A DNA stretch of 64,000 nt from Hermatobates lingyangjiaoensis (Eukaryota > Arthropoda > Insecta > Hemiptera > Hermatobatidae). Position 1 is the first letter of the stretch; each line of letters opens with the position of its first letter. Under the pieces are notes generated by a model. That model worked only from the letters and a program-made list of their open reading frames with translations, made no database searches and was not told where the DNA came from. The position numbers were made by a program, and so were the translations under genes. Of the stretch, positions 11,150 through 23,246 are shown piece after piece. Location: positions 124,001 to 188,000 of the forward strand of contig JAPFBL010000225.1 in NCBI GenBank assembly GCA_026182355.1, in the 5' to 3' direction.

Positions 11150-12360
11150 GTGGGCTCAAACATTAGCTTGACCCTACTGACCATTAGTTGCAATAAAGCT
11201 TTATTCTATAAATTCTTGTACACAAAATATTTTTTGACGGAGTTAATATGTAAACAATTTTTATATGTTTCCCACAGATATCTGAAAACATTAGAATTAA
11301 CTGTTTAAGAGAATATATTTTTCCTTTATGTAGGTTGTTTTCACTTTACAGAATGATAAAATATATATCGATTGCAAAAATAATGTGTGTATATTGCAAT
11401 AAATTTTTAGCAAAAAAAATTAGGAGCAGGACTTTGCAAAAATGTTAGGTTAAGCTGTCATTAATTCTCGCTATGACATTTAATATTTTATTGAAACACT
11501 GGAAAGCCAGTATCAGATCTCATACTTCTTAATAATGATCAAAATGTATGGAGTTTTTTGTGACATACTGTTTTCTAATGCAGACTGATATGCTGTTTAT
11601 ATATAGAATTCGCAGTATATGGAAAAATATATATGTTAAAACTTTGTAATGTGGATAGATCTTTTGACCTACGATATTTCAAAAGCAGATTGCGAGCCGA
11701 AATACTGTGGCCACGCTGTTTTACGTCATCGAATTTTGTAAACATTAAGGAAATTATTGACAAATACCGTGATGTACTAACCTAAACTGTGGAATATTGA
11801 AAGAGGAAAAATAGTTTCTTTATAGAAATAATATTCATTTTCGCATAAACTTTTGTACCGATGTTCTAAATTTAATGAGTGCTAACTGTTCTGATTGTTA
11901 ATTCTAAAAATCAGTAATATCATTCTTGCTTGATTTTGCAAGAACGGGCTGTTTTGCAGATAGTATTTCAGTAATGAAACTTGTGTTGTTCCTTTGCTTA
12001 CTAGAGTCAGGGGTCAGCAACCTTTTCAGTCGCGTGCTAGACGCTCCTTTTTTGTACAATATTTCTTGTTCGCGTGTCGTGTTGCCATCTTCAATATTAA
12101 TATGTGCTCTAATATGTATGCGTTTTGAAATGTAAGGGGATATATATTATATATGCGCATGAATTCATGATATTGTTTTACAACTCACTTAAAGTGTTAT
12201 ACATTTAAATATTATGTAATATAAACGACGCTTGCTACGAATTTCGATATCTTGTGCAATTCTACCGATAGTTATAAAAATAGTTTTATTATAAAACTTT
12301 AAATTAATAAATAGTTTTATATAAAACATTTTTTATTGCCATTTACTCTCTTATTATTAT
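11150..12360. other. Non-coding sequence; possible hAT terminus at 12009
   Basis: No coding exon. CAGGGGTCAGCAACCTTTT at 12009-12027 resembles the 5' end of many hAT transposons, but I find no matching 3' end or target duplication nearby. Confidence 0.4.
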
Positions 12361-12369
12361 TATCTTTCC

Positions 12370-12640
12370 ATCCAACTGATCCCTAAGGTGGGTTTGACTC
12401 TGACGAAAACCTCTTGTTACAGTTAGATAGACTAGGGAGTCTGTGTGTATACCACGCATAACATTGATTCCAAGCCACTGTATGTTTCCGTTGAAACGAC
12501 TGCAAAGTCCTGTCAGAGTCTATTTCGCATTGACGTTAACTAAGTCGCAAAGTATAAAGTCGGTACAGTTAAAAGATGTTAGTCTTTTTTGTAATTTCTT
12601 ATTGTGGTTTGGACGTTGGTTGTTATTTTGCTTGTTTATT
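12370..12640 (+). mobile_element. Hammerhead element, family A copy, split by an inserted Helitron-derived piece
   Basis: Family A sequence (gactctgacgaaaacctcttgttacagtta in pieces) runs to 12425 and resumes at 12564 (tacagttaaaagatg) to the family's 3' phrase near 12630. The break lies in the loop and 3' strand of helix II. The intervening 138 bp is flanked by the 8-bp repeat TACAGTTA (12418-12425 and 12564-12571). Confidence 0.7.
12443..12560 (+). pseudogene. Helitron helicase (Pif1-type) C-terminal fragment
   Basis: The translation contains FPLKRLQSPVRVYFALTL followed by TKSQ, matching the late helicase motifs of Helitron Rep/Helicase proteins (family form FPVRLAFAMTINKSQG). The same segment occurs on the minus strand in the Helitrons at 13219 and 28178. 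Here it is an isolated fragment in the opposite orientation, inside a hammerhead element. Confidence 0.72.
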
Positions 12641-12667
12641 GTGAAATCTTGTTATAACAATGTACAC

Positions 12668-12946
12668 ATTTTTTTATTATTTAAACCGATCCCCTGGCGG
12701 GTGATAACGTCTGCTGTTTACCGGCTTTCTACATTGGAAATCCTAAATTTTGGCTAACTCAAGTGCATTTCGAGTAGGGATCTATAACGAGTATGTGACA
12801 TTGTGCAGACTCGGGATTGACGGCTTAGCGTCCTCTCAGAGGGACGACGTACTGAAATTTATTCACCTGCCGCGTGAATAAATCCAGGGCGATCTCGGAC
12901 TAAAAGCTCAGAGGCGAGTACGTTAATTATTAGGCTAGCCCTCCCC
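12668..12946 (-). repeat. tRNA-derived SINE, copy 1 (degraded)
   Basis: Same family as 26945-27170 and 32694-33005. The head with the polymerase III boxes is on the right (minus-strand orientation); here the box region is damaged (ctagcc...taattattagg). The tail at the left shares the phrase ccgatcccctggcgggtgat with copy 3. Confidence 0.7.
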
Positions 12947-13123
12947 CAACAATATACACATACATATACAGCTTACGTAAATATGTGTGTCTTTGAACTT
13001 CGAACATGAGGTGGGTTTTGACAGGTATGGTTTAGAGCACAGATGTCAAACATACGGCCCGCGGGCAGGATCCGGCCCACCTGGGAGTTTGATCCGGCCC
13101 GGGGAATAAATCTGTATTATTAT

Positions 13124-13124
<1 letters not shown>

Positions 13125-13184
<60 letters not shown>

Positions 13185-13218
13185 TGTACTTCGGTAGCAG
13201 TCCTTCTTTTATACATGA
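13125..13218 (-). pseudogene. PLE N-terminal coding fragment ending in (TA)n, distal part
   Basis: On the minus strand 13218-13172 reads SCIKEGLLPKYTNIYI and then dissolves into (TA)n (13131-13180). It is continuous with 14688-14586 once the Helitron at 13219-14585 is removed, giving VVYNQ|SCIKEGLLPKYTNIY. The same coding motif ends in (TA)n at 43600 and 45310. Confidence 0.72.
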
Positions 13219-14585
13219 CTAGCAAATGTACCCGTCTTTGACGGAATCAAAAATTCTATTATACTTGGTATTCCAAAATATCAATTATAGTATTATACTA
13301 ATACTATAATAAGAAATTGTAGAATAGTAGAAAACACCATTATTAGTACAGTGTTAAACAAATGCCTCTGTATACACTGCATTAGCTGTCTGTCCTTCAG
13401 GTTCATGGAAGAACAATCAGTTGAAACCTCTGACTATTGAGCAAGTAAACTACAGTTGACCACGTGAGAAAAACTTGGTTTTGCTAACTTGAATTCCTGC
13501 GTTAGATAAAGTCTCCCTTTGCGACTTAGTTAACGTCATTGCGAAATAGACTCTGACCGGACTTTGCAATAATTTCAACGTAAACAGACAGTCAATGGTA
13601 TGTGTGGTATACACACAGACTCCCCAATACCACATCCAGTCATTATGTCCGCCTCTATGGCATACCTGTGTAGAGCACGAACTCAGAGTCGTGTCCCGTT
13701 GCACAGTTTTGGGGCACTCATGTTTCGTAACATGAAATTTGTTACTGCTACTAAATTGCAGCATGATTGGTTCTCCTACTTTAAGTTTTTACTCATGAGC
13801 AGGCAGTCCAGGAGAAATAAATTCAGAGTCAATAAATTCAATTAGATAATGAACTGCTTCTTCATCACTAATCCAATTTCTTTACTGACTTGTAAGTTCT
13901 TTCCTCGGTTTCATATAGCGTAAGAACTTGTTTGTTGATTTCTCATGCCTGTTCATATTAAGGGCTGAGAATTGCTCGTTTACAAAAGATTTATTCTCAA
14001 TAGATAGTACATCCTTAACTCTGTGAAACACCATTTCAATGATGTCAAATACGCAATATATTCATATGCTCAATTGAAATTAAAATCAACTAACAATACC
14101 TACTTGCCACACCTGTGTATTTTCAAAACAAACTTGTCTGTGAAGTTAGGAAAATACAGCTAAAAGCCCCATAACTTCGCTTCTGTATTGAATTAATAAT
14201 CTAGTTAGAGCCTATATTTTAAGTTAGGCCCACACAAATCCAGTGTCAATGTTTCAGCTTGCTATGTCTTACGGTGGCTGAGTTTACTTGTGACAAACAT
14301 TTTTGCGTTAAACGTCCATAACTTCACTTCTACGTTGAATTTCCAATCAATTCATAGCCTATATTTTAAGTTAGACCTACACAAATCTACTGTAAAAGTT
14401 TCAGCTTTATATGTCTTATGGTAGCTGAGTTTACCTGTGACAAAGTTTTGCGGACAAACCGACAAACCGACAGAAATTTTTCTAAGGGTGGATTCGGTTT
14501 CTCCAATGTATGAAGCGTAAAGAAAACTTGAAATGAGTCAGTTCTAAGCAATGTACAGACAAATTCATTATTTTATTTATAAAGA
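13219..14585 (-). mobile_element. Helitron, minus strand (1367 bp)
   Basis: The 5' end (minus) starts TCTTTATAAATAAAATAATG at 14585 after a host A. The 3' end is ...TTTGCTAG at 13219 before a host T, the canonical A|T insertion. A hairpin (ATTATAGTAT/ATACTATAAT) precedes the 3' end. There is no target duplication, as expected of rolling-circle elements. It carries only the C-terminal end of the helicase. It inserted into a PLE coding fragment, which reads through cleanly when it is removed. Confidence 0.87.
13355..13764 (-). pseudogene. Helitron Rep/Helicase C-terminal relic
   Basis: Minus-strand translation gives LQSPVRVYFAMTLTKSQ, then TLSNAGIQVSKTKFFSRGQL, then in a shifted frame HEPEGQTANAVYTEAFV and a stop at 13355-13357. 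These are the last helicase motifs and the usual end of Helitron Pif1-type helicases (family forms FAMTINKSQG, FSHGQLYVALSRV). The N-terminal Rep and most of the helicase are missing. One frame change makes it non-functional. Confidence 0.8.
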
Positions 14586-14587
14586 TT

Positions 14588-14917
14588 GGTTATACACGAC
14601 TGAATATTGTCGGTCGATGATCTTCTTCTCCAACTTTTCAAGTTTGCGAAAAATTAATTTTTCGTTGTGAGAACAACGGTTCAGGGAATGAATTCTTCTT
14701 GTCGACGCGTTTCGACTGTCTGCTGCAGTCATTTTCAAGACCTTATATAGCCGAGAGTAAGGGGGGTGAGCGCTGATTGGCTGTGGTATTGTGGTTCTTC
14801 CTTCTCATTGCCTGAACCGTTGTTCCCACAACGAAAAATTAATTTTTCGCAAACTTGAAAAGTTGGAGAAGAAGATCATCGACCGACAATATTCATACGT
14901 GTATAACCAATCATATA
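14588..14917. mobile_element. Palindromic hammerhead/PLE element, family G
   Basis: Arms 14588-14688 and 14812-14909 are inverted copies. The right arm (+) reads FRKLEKLEKKIIDRQYS then VVYNQS-like residues and enters (TA)n at 14918. The left arm carries the same coding on the minus strand. The spacer has a degenerate hammerhead on the minus strand (14698-14740: helix II GACTG/CAGTC, then GAAACGCGTC), with core CTGANGA altered to TTGAAAA. The lysine- and leucine-rich coding matches the N-terminal region of PLE reverse transcriptases as seen in the other copies here. Confidence 0.75.
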
Positions 14918-15289
14918 TATATATATATATATAAATCAGTTTACTCAAATTTCCTTTAAAACATGCATTCTTATACTATCCTTCAGTATTTTAGTACGCG
15001 CTGTATTATCCACTTTTCCTTTGTCCTCGCACCTTGATCAGCGAAATATCTGTGTCAAAATGGAAAATAGTGGATACAGAGAGTCGGATTTTAACACAGA
15101 TTTTTATAATTGACTTCATTTTCTTTGCACTAATTATTAGTATTACTGACGGATATAAAGAAATGGTAGACTTATTGTTAGTTCTATGTAATTTTGTAAT
15201 TAGCTTACTGGCACGTCCCGCTTGAGATCAAACTAAGCTGTATTCGGCCTCCAGACCAAAATGAGTTTGACACCCCTGGTTTAGAGCTT

Positions 15290-16600
15290 CGCGTGATTAA
15301 AGTGGGGTTGTGGTCGCGTTGTAGAATCGCAAGCGTGGTGACCATTGACTAGCAAGGTCTACTGACGGCGTAACAATAGTGCTATAAATGGTGTAAAAGT
15401 GTTTCTTTTACGCCATTTCCTGGTAGCCTGGTCGTTATTTAAGTTTCTGTTAGCCCTAAGTCAAACGGCAATCTCTGCACCAATATTACAATTTCTAAAG
15501 TTATCAGTCATATTGATAGAATAAATTTCCCATTCGTTTACATGTTGGTACTCACTAATAATACCTGTCAGGGATGCAGGCATTTTTGCCGAGCTGTTAT
15601 GTTTCATATATCGGTATTTATACCGATGTCATATTGTTTCATTCCTTTAAACATTTTTTCGTGATGAAATTATGAATTTAAATTAAATGGTAGTAATTAA
15701 TCTTTTCTAATTTCATGCAAGTAATCATAAATCAGAGGTAATTTTATCTGTTAGTATGAATCATATTAATTTTTATTTTATGAGCTAATTCGAACATAAA
15801 TTCGTTTAAAATTAATCGCAGTACTCTACAATACAGAAATGAAAAACTAGGTATAGGTTATCTTAAACAGAAAAGCCTTTAAAATTAATTATAATTATTG
15901 TTTCTCATGTGACAGTTCGGGAGCTACGAATTTATAATGAAATTAATGAAAGTCTCTTGATATGGTATACCAAACTTTTGTTGTTTTTGCTGAATACATT
16001 AGTCCCTCTCAGATACGACTACTTCAAACAATGTTGCTCGATCAAGTATTGGATCTTTGGATTAGGTGGGTTCTCGGCTTAGTTGTAGCCGTTAAAATGT
16101 GCCCCGAAGGTAACCCCTGGTGCGCACTTATGTGCGCATTATTACTTAAATGGTTTTAACATTTGGTTAATCACCTGGCCATGAAGATTATAGTATTTAC
16201 TTAATCTTAAAGTATCAAATCTTAGTATCTTACTAAATACTTAGGTATTTTAATTTTGATTTGCTCGGGAAGGTGCTTTTGTGATGGCTGCTTCTACACA
16301 CTGAGGTGAAATACCTATCAAGACTGTAACTGCTTAATATGTAAACGAATTTCGACAATATCTTCTATTTTTGAAGAAATGAAACAGTTATACTTTTGTG
16401 ACTTCATTGTTGGTTTTGTTTCCTTCATTATAGCTTAGGCAGTATTAACATAAGTTGATAGTACATCTTTATTCTTAATTATATCTCTTTTTCTGAAGAT
16501 CTTCAACAAAGATATTCACACTCTTTTGTGATGCGATGGAAATGCCTTTCTTGAAATTTAAGATTTAGCGTGTTCACAATGGGTAACAAGTTAGAAATCA
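15290..16600. other. Non-coding sequence, no gene seen
   Basis: An AT-rich interval without recognisable exon, element end or tandem repeat. Confidence 0.4.
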
Positions 16601-16609
16601 CTAATACTA

Positions 16610-18624
16610 TAAATAAAAATCTGTAGTGACCTACACTCAACTTTACTATAAGTAAACTTAATATCAATCTTCTTGGTTATATAATATATAATATCTCATT
16701 TAGGCATAATGTAGACATTTAAATGTGAGTTGTTTATTAGTTTTACATTCCTGAGGTAGTGTACAGATAGTGATTGATCGACTTATCAATATATAATATT
16801 ATTTCTGTATAACACACCACTGATGCAAATAATCTCACTAGTATAACTACAGCAGTAATAACATTTTTGAAAAGCCAAAGTGAAAATTTCTTGATACGAA
16901 ATAATCTCCTACAAGAGAACATGGCTTTTGTTCAAATAGCCAGTGGATTTCTTACATCGTTTACTTAACCTGCTTCTACATTGAATATTTAAGTCAAATT
17001 TTCAAATTAAAACCAGAATATACTCTTATTTTCTCTAAAAAACATCATAAACATGGAAGAAAATAAAATCGTTTTAAGATGATTTATAATTACGGATGTA
17101 CGATAATTACATTTATTAATCTTCAATTTTGAATTATGTTTTACATTTTTGGTCTTTTATAGAATTATTATACTGGGAAATTTATGGCTCCTTAGTATTT
17201 AATAAAATCATTTTCCTTCCCCTTTGTCAAAAATCATATATACCAATTTTCTCTGAGTGAGTGTCATCTTTTTTCCTGCGTCTTGTACTCTGTTATAAGT
17301 TTGCTATGAATGTATATTGGGAGAAAAAATATATTAGTAATTAGTCAGTTTACATACTCAACATAAAGTCGAAGCCAGCTATTCAATATAATTTCAATCT
17401 TTTATAGTTGGGTGCTTCTAATTCATGAAAATAATAAATATGAAATATTAGACTAGAATAGTGAAAAAACTGGATATTTGTCAATAAACAGAACCCCTCT
17501 TTCTTGACGAAAGAATTCATTCATCACATTTCAATATCATCGAAAGATACTACAATTCACAAAGTTAAAGTAATTATAATTGATAATAAGTTATGCTCAA
17601 GAGTGCAATATATAGATTTATTAAAGCATTTTATGAGACAAATCGTACCATGGAAGACAAAGGAAATTTATTTATGTCTATTGGCGGTGATTTTTTTACA
17701 TGTAAAAATATTATTCCTCTTATATCTATAGTCAAATAATTATTTAAATTTTTCCATTATAAACACAATTTTATGTGATTGGAGTCAATGTAAACAATGT
17801 AAAAAAATATTTTAATTTCAAGTATAGCAAGTGATCCCTTAGTCTAGGATAAACAAACAGTTTTTATAGCTTTATTGCTCTTTGCCCCGATTAAAATTTC
17901 ATGATTTTTTTTGTATAAATTGCTAATTTTTTGTTCCATTTTTGGTCAAATTTTCATAATTTTTTAATGACCCGTTTAGTGTCAAAAAAACATTTTCTGA
18001 AAACAGAAATCGTACTTAGAGGACCCTTCGGCGAAAGAAATTTTGGAAAAAATATCTCAACTCAGCCTTCACGTATTGTTCTATTTTTAGGCAAAGTTTC
18101 ATTTTGATCCATCACGGTATGGCTTGTATCGCTCTCACAAGCTTTGTGATTTAATTGTGAGTCAAAATTTTTACATTTTATTGAACAAAAAAAATATTTC
18201 CCGTTGTTTTAAAATTCTGAATACATTTTTCATTTATTGCATTTGTAACCTCAAAAAATGCAAAAATTTCAAAACTGTAGCGTTAGTAGTTTAGGAGAAA
18301 AAAATGTTTTCTAAAAACCGGTTTTTGGCAGAAAAAGTGACTTTCCCGTCATGCATAATTCTTCCCTAACAGTAGGGATCATCTGTACGATGGGGCATAT
18401 TTTTGTGTAAAATATCAACTTGATCCATCAAAGATTCTGGACCGTAGCGTGGTAACAAGCAATACTAACACACTCACCAACCCACCCACTCACACACACA
18501 CACACACACACAGATCACATCGAAAAAACTTCATAAAACGACTTTTGGGACCTCAAAATATATAATTCCGTCAAAATCTGGAGATCGAATTTTTTCAGGA
18601 TCAGTATAACTTACTTATAGTAAA
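16610..18624. mobile_element. Unclassified element X, copy 1
   Basis: Bounded by TTTACTATAAGTAA (16642-16655) and its inverse TTACTTATAGTAAA (18611-18624). The whole 2-kb interval reappears inverted at 62332-63970. Shared landmarks include 'gatccatcaaagattctggaccgtagcgtgg' in pieces, a variable (CA)n/(GTGG)n block, and homology extending about 35 bp beyond the TTTAC motif at the left end. No transposase or reverse transcriptase frame is visible, so the class is unknown; it may be a non-autonomous DNA element. Confidence 0.7.
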
Positions 18625-18639
18625 GTAAAAAGTCAAGGA

Positions 18640-19770
18640 TACCTGTGTGGGGAGATTCATTTGTTAAATCATTATTTCTATTTAAATGAACATTGAATTT
18701 GAAATAATGACAACTGATAACGTTAATGATATTAGGACAAATAATCAAAATGAAAGAGTTAGAGTTAGATTATAAGAATTTGTTGGTAACTTTGCATAAT
18801 ACTACTTGAAATATGACCGGTCCGCTGTTATAGAAACCATCTAGCATTTTAAAATTTTTTGTATGCATGGTGGAACTACATTTCTGCAACTCGCTTCAGG
18901 TTTAGGTGTCTTGGCCGTTAATGTTCCGCATTGCCCTGAGTTATGTCCTGGCAAGGAAGCTGTGTATGATGTACGCTCTGTTTTTATTTGAGGACGGGTT
19001 GCTGAACCTAGCGTCAGGTTCATGGGGGCATAAACAGGGAGCTGTTTCTCATATAGGTATTCTTGAAAAGTATGTGTTGTTGAAAAGCTATTAAAATAAA
19101 CTTTTATTTTTATATTGTTAAGATTTTTTTAGCTTAAAATAGAGTTGAGTTAAAAACCTGTTTGCATGCCAAGGAAATAGGTTTGGTGTGCCAAACCTAT
19201 TTCCTTGGCACGGTATGATGTCACATACCATTATTAACTGTTCATATGAGGGAAAATAATCAAACTAAATTATTTGAGTGTGTTTTATAAAATAAATGTA
19301 GTTTCTATATCATAGCTCAGGACAAAAAGGAAACGATGTGGTTGAAAGAACTAAATACACAATAGAATTTTAACTGTATTTTCGTGAGAGCCATTTGGCT
19401 TATTTATCCATTAAATATAACTAAATATCATAATTTTTGAAATAAAAAGTTAAAAAAAATTTCCTGTTGGAAAAATACAAAATTTCTGAAAGTAATAATC
19501 ATTTAAATATAATGTTTTGAATAACGTAATATTGAAGTAAACCAGAATGAAACTGAAGTCTTTTTACCAACATGAATGATGGTTCGTGAGGTCGCTGCGT
19601 GTGTTTCGGTCTTACTGGTCTTTGCTCAGCGCTACTATTTGAATCTACAAGTTTACGAATTGGTTACTGAAAAAGGAAAAATAAGCTATGTTAATATAAT
19701 TAAATATTGGTTGATTGCTAATTTTTCACTGTCTCAAGCATCTTTTTTTGAGACTGTTCTGTTCATGCAG
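18640..19770. other. Non-coding sequence with a perfect hairpin at 19167-19210
   Basis: A 20-bp stem (19167-19186 with 19191-19210) closes a TGTG loop without mismatch. The hairpin sequence (ccaaggaaataggtttgg) resembles internal parts of hAT-type elements; no matching termini are visible. Otherwise nothing supportable. Confidence 0.6.
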
Positions 19771-19774
19771 TCTT

Positions 19775-20420
19775 CTATTACTTTAAACGCAACAGACCGG
19801 TGTAATGTACGATTATGAGATTCCTGCTTTTTCAGAGGTATGTTGGTTGGCTCGGTTAGGCTCTTCGTTTTGAGTAAGACTGAAAAGTTAGTAGAGTCGT
19901 TGTCTATTTCTTTAAATGCAACAGACCGGTGTAATGTACGATTTTGAGATTTCTGCTTTTTCAGAGGTATGTTGGTTGGCTCGGTTAGGCTCTTCGTTTT
20001 GAGTAAGACTGAAAAGTTAGTAGAGTCGTCGTCTATTACTTTAAATGCAACAGACTGGTGTAATGTACGATTTTGAGATTCCTGCTTTTTCAGAGGTATG
20101 TTGGTTGGCTCGGTTAGGCTCTTCTTTTTGCGTTAGACTCAACAGTTAGTAGAGTCGTCGTCTATTACGTTAAACGCAACAGACCGGTGTAATGTGCGAT
20201 TATGAGATTCCTGCTTTTTCAGAGGTATGTAAGTTGGCTCGGTTAGGCTCTTCTTTTTGCGTAAGGCTGAACAGTTAGTAGAGTCGTCGTCTATTACTTT
20301 AAACGCAACAGACCAGTGTAATGTGCGATTATGAGATTCCTGCTTTTTCAGAGGTATGTTGGTTGGCTCGGTTAGGCTCTTCTTTTTGCGTTAGACTCAA
20401 CAGTTAGTACAGTCGTCGTA
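19775..20420. repeat. Satellite-like tandem array, five copies of a 129-bp unit
   Basis: The phrase ctattactttaaacgcaaca recurs at 19775, 19904, 20033, 20162 and 20291, an exact 129-bp period with few substitutions and no indels. Two variants alternate (gttttgagtaagactgaaaag and tttttgcgttagactcaaca), hinting at a higher-order arrangement. The unit is 43 codons long but no frame stays open across copies. Confidence 0.92.
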
Positions 20421-20429
20421 GTATATCCG

Positions 20430-21250
20430 CTTGGAGATGTGTCTTAGAGAGTACAGTATCATCAGTCCTTTAGTTTTCTAAATCGTACTGCTGACTTGTT
20501 TTCCAAATTTGGTAGATATGGTTATCAACTATCTACCTTCCATCTAATATGAACTAGAGTTTGTTTTGAAACGACGCTTTCATTACAATCTTAACAATAT
20601 AGTCCAAAGTACAAATTGTGCAATCGTTTTTCCTAGAGTTAGAGAAACATTTCTTACGTCTTTTTACATTGCATATAGACTAATGTAGTTGTTTTGTTGC
20701 AGGTGGCCGATTGGTTCCAGGTAAGTGCCTCTTCTGAGTACTGATTGAGGTGAGCTGACATCACAGTATTTACCCAACATTTCAACTTAACTTTGGCCTT
20801 TTGCCGTCCTTTGCAATTATACGAAATGAAACGCAACTCTAAAAAAACTGCTTTATTCAAACAAAATACATTAGATACATTAGTATCTATATGCATATGG
20901 TAATATAGATACAAAACATTCTATATTTGATACTTACATTGAATACCAAAACATAAATGTTATTATTTCCCAATAAAGAACTTACTTAAATTAACTAAGT
21001 CGTCCTGAATGCAGTAGGTATTAGTATCATATTTAGAAACGACATTGAAATCAATGTATCCATTTATAATTAATTGACTAGACGATTGTGATGTGATTGG
21101 ACCTGGCAGGTCTAACCACCTCTAACCACCTGGCAGGGAATTGAGAAATTGTCGTTGTTTTGTCAGATCCTACAAAGTGTTTTCCAAATAAGACACAAGG
21201 ACTGTCAGATTAAACAGCTTAGTCAAGAATCAAAGTACATGCTGGCTGCT
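20430..21250. other. Non-coding sequence, no gene seen
   Basis: A short direct repeat (tctaaccacctggcagg-like) occurs at about 21112-21135. No exon or element end is recognisable. Confidence 0.4.
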
Positions 21251-21256
21251 AATTAC

Positions 21257-21890
21257 TTTACTAAAAGTTAAGTTTAGCGATCATGAAAAAAAAAATTGAT
21301 CACGAGATTTTGACGGAATCACATGTTTTCATGCCTGAAAATGATTTTTTGATGTTTTTTTCTATGGCATCTCTGTGTATGTGAGTGGGAAGTTACCTTT
21401 GATCACATTTTTTCTGAATGCAATGCAATCCTTTGGAAGAGGATAAAGATTTTTGGAGTGCTCTACTCATAGCCAATAGAAAGGATAGATAATTTTTAAT
21501 TACAATTTTATAATTCAATAATGAAATTAAAATCCAAAGTTGAGTTCCAATAGAAGAGAGAGATAATTTTTTAATTACAATTTTATAATTCAATAATGGA
21601 ATTAAAATCCAAAACTGATTTTAAAAACACCAGTCCAAATAGTCTCAGTGTCTCAGTTAAATCCTAATAATAGTGATGAGTCTGGTTGTTCAAAATCAAC
21701 CACTAGAAATTTGTTATAACTGAAAAACTGGTTATATTTAGCTTAAAAGAAATGAAATCCTTCATTTGATTATCATTACTGTCCAGTGTACGATATAATT
21801 TTATCACGACAGCTGCATTGAAAAAATGTGGACTGGTAGTACACTCAACTTTACTAGTAAACTTAAAATCATGTTATCAATCTGTTTCAT
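21257..21890. mobile_element. Fragments of element X (two ends)
   Basis: 21257-21400 matches the end of element X found at 62332 (cgatctcgagattttgacgg-like). 21825-21890 matches the opposite end found at 16630 (acactcaactttact...). Between them are two copies of a 110-bp segment (about 21470-21620). This is either an internally deleted copy or two separate fragments. Confidence 0.55.
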
Positions 21891-21961
21891 AGTAGAAGGC
21901 AGGTACATTTCATTGTTATTTTTTTTCCCTAAAGGTTAGGCTCTTTACATTTGCTCTAGAT

Positions 21962-22365
21962 CAGGGGTTCTCAGCCTTCCTTGGACCCATTCACCCCTCT
22001 CACTATTTCCCACAATGCAATTCCACCCAACCCCTTCTTCTTTCCAAGCTAGTATATACACTTTACATTGATTATCTTTATAATAGAATTTTACAAACTA
22101 AATTATAATTATAATTATTGATGAATATATAAAATATTAATTCAACCAAAATAGTATGTATTAATTTATAATTAAAAAAATTATTATAGCTTTCCTCACT
22201 CTGTAAACTTACCGTGGTCACAATTCACCCCCTGAAAAGTCAAAATTCACCCATAAACCTATAATAGCTTTCGTCACTCTGTAAACTTACCGTGGTCACA
22301 ATTCACCCCCTGAAAAGCCAAAATTCACCCCTGGGGATGAATTTCACCCCCATTGAGAACCCCTG
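21962..22365. mobile_element. hAT-type MITE (404 bp)
   Basis: Ends CAGGGGTTCTCA and TGAGAACCCCTG are perfect inverted repeats. The flanking 8-bp sequences ctctagat and ctctagga agree at six positions. It has no coding capacity. The interior has two copies of a segment around 'gtaaacttaccgtggtcac' (22203 and 22281), a 78-bp tandem duplication. Confidence 0.88.
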
Positions 22366-22379
22366 CTCTAGGACTAAGT

Positions 22380-23230
22380 GTAGGAAACTTAGTTCCTACA
22401 CTTAACATCTTCGGATTTTAATTATTTTTCTGAGCCTCAAAACTATCGTAAAAGAACTATGTCTCACTTTTGTTGGTTGTGCGTATTGTTTTCCAAAAAA
22501 TGTTTACCCACTTTAAGGCGATTGCCTGGCATTCAAAGTGAAAGCAGTCAAAGGTTCTGCGAATTCCAGACTGGGTCTGTATTTCTTGATCATGCATTTT
22601 GCATAAGTAATAGTTAAGAAAACAAACTGTGATTCGATATGTAGCGTATTTATAAACCTTTTCATCGAATGATATAGCTTTATTTTATAAATAAAGGTGT
22701 AGTTAGAACGACTTTTTGAACTACATAAATTAGACAGTTTTACTCTCCTATCTCCTTTCCGCTTCATTCATTCATAGATAGTTTCAATCAATACCAAACG
22801 GTTCACTGCCTCCTTCCCTCGTACTTCCTTCTTCCAGGTATCCAGGTGAAATTTAAGATATATTTACTGGTTTCAATATTAATTTTTGATTTGTTAGTAT
22901 ACCAGACCAGAGCTCTTTCTTGAAATCAGGCAACTTCCAATCCAAGTAATCATTTGTGCATACTTTGACATCCCCTGTAAAAATCTATACTTACGCTACT
23001 TATTATGTTAACATTGAGTAAATCAATTTTGAGTTGCTGGATTAATATATCTATGTATGGCTGTGCCGATCCAATGGATACCGAGGCTGTACTATGAAAA
23101 AGTATTTTTATATCCAGGAAACTCATGGTAATCCTTTAAAGATTTCTGTATCTTGTTAACGAATAATTTTGTGGCTGATTGTGTGTTCCACCCTTGGGAT
23201 AGGTATATTTTACATTTGGAAGATGCATGT
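22380..23230. other. Non-coding sequence, no gene seen
   Basis: No exon, element end or tandem repeat that I can support. Confidence 0.4.
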
Positions 23231-23246
23231 GTATCTAAAACGTCTG

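Larger units (their letters stand above)
13038..15278. mobile_element. hAT-type transposon shell with perfect 8-bp target duplication, filled with other elements
   Basis: Terminal inverted repeats: CACAGATGTCAAAC at 13038 and, on the minus strand from 15278, CAGGGGTGTCAAAC. Both are flanked by gtttagag (13030-13037 and 15279-15286), an exact 8-bp duplication as expected for hAT. Subterminal CGG/GCC-rich sequence at the left end is typical. No transposase is visible. The inside is occupied by (TA)n, a PLE fragment, a Helitron and a hammerhead element. Confidence 0.85.

Noticed and set aside
19775..20420. CRISPR-like array
   Set aside because: Repeats are contiguous 129-bp units without unique spacers, in a eukaryotic genome.
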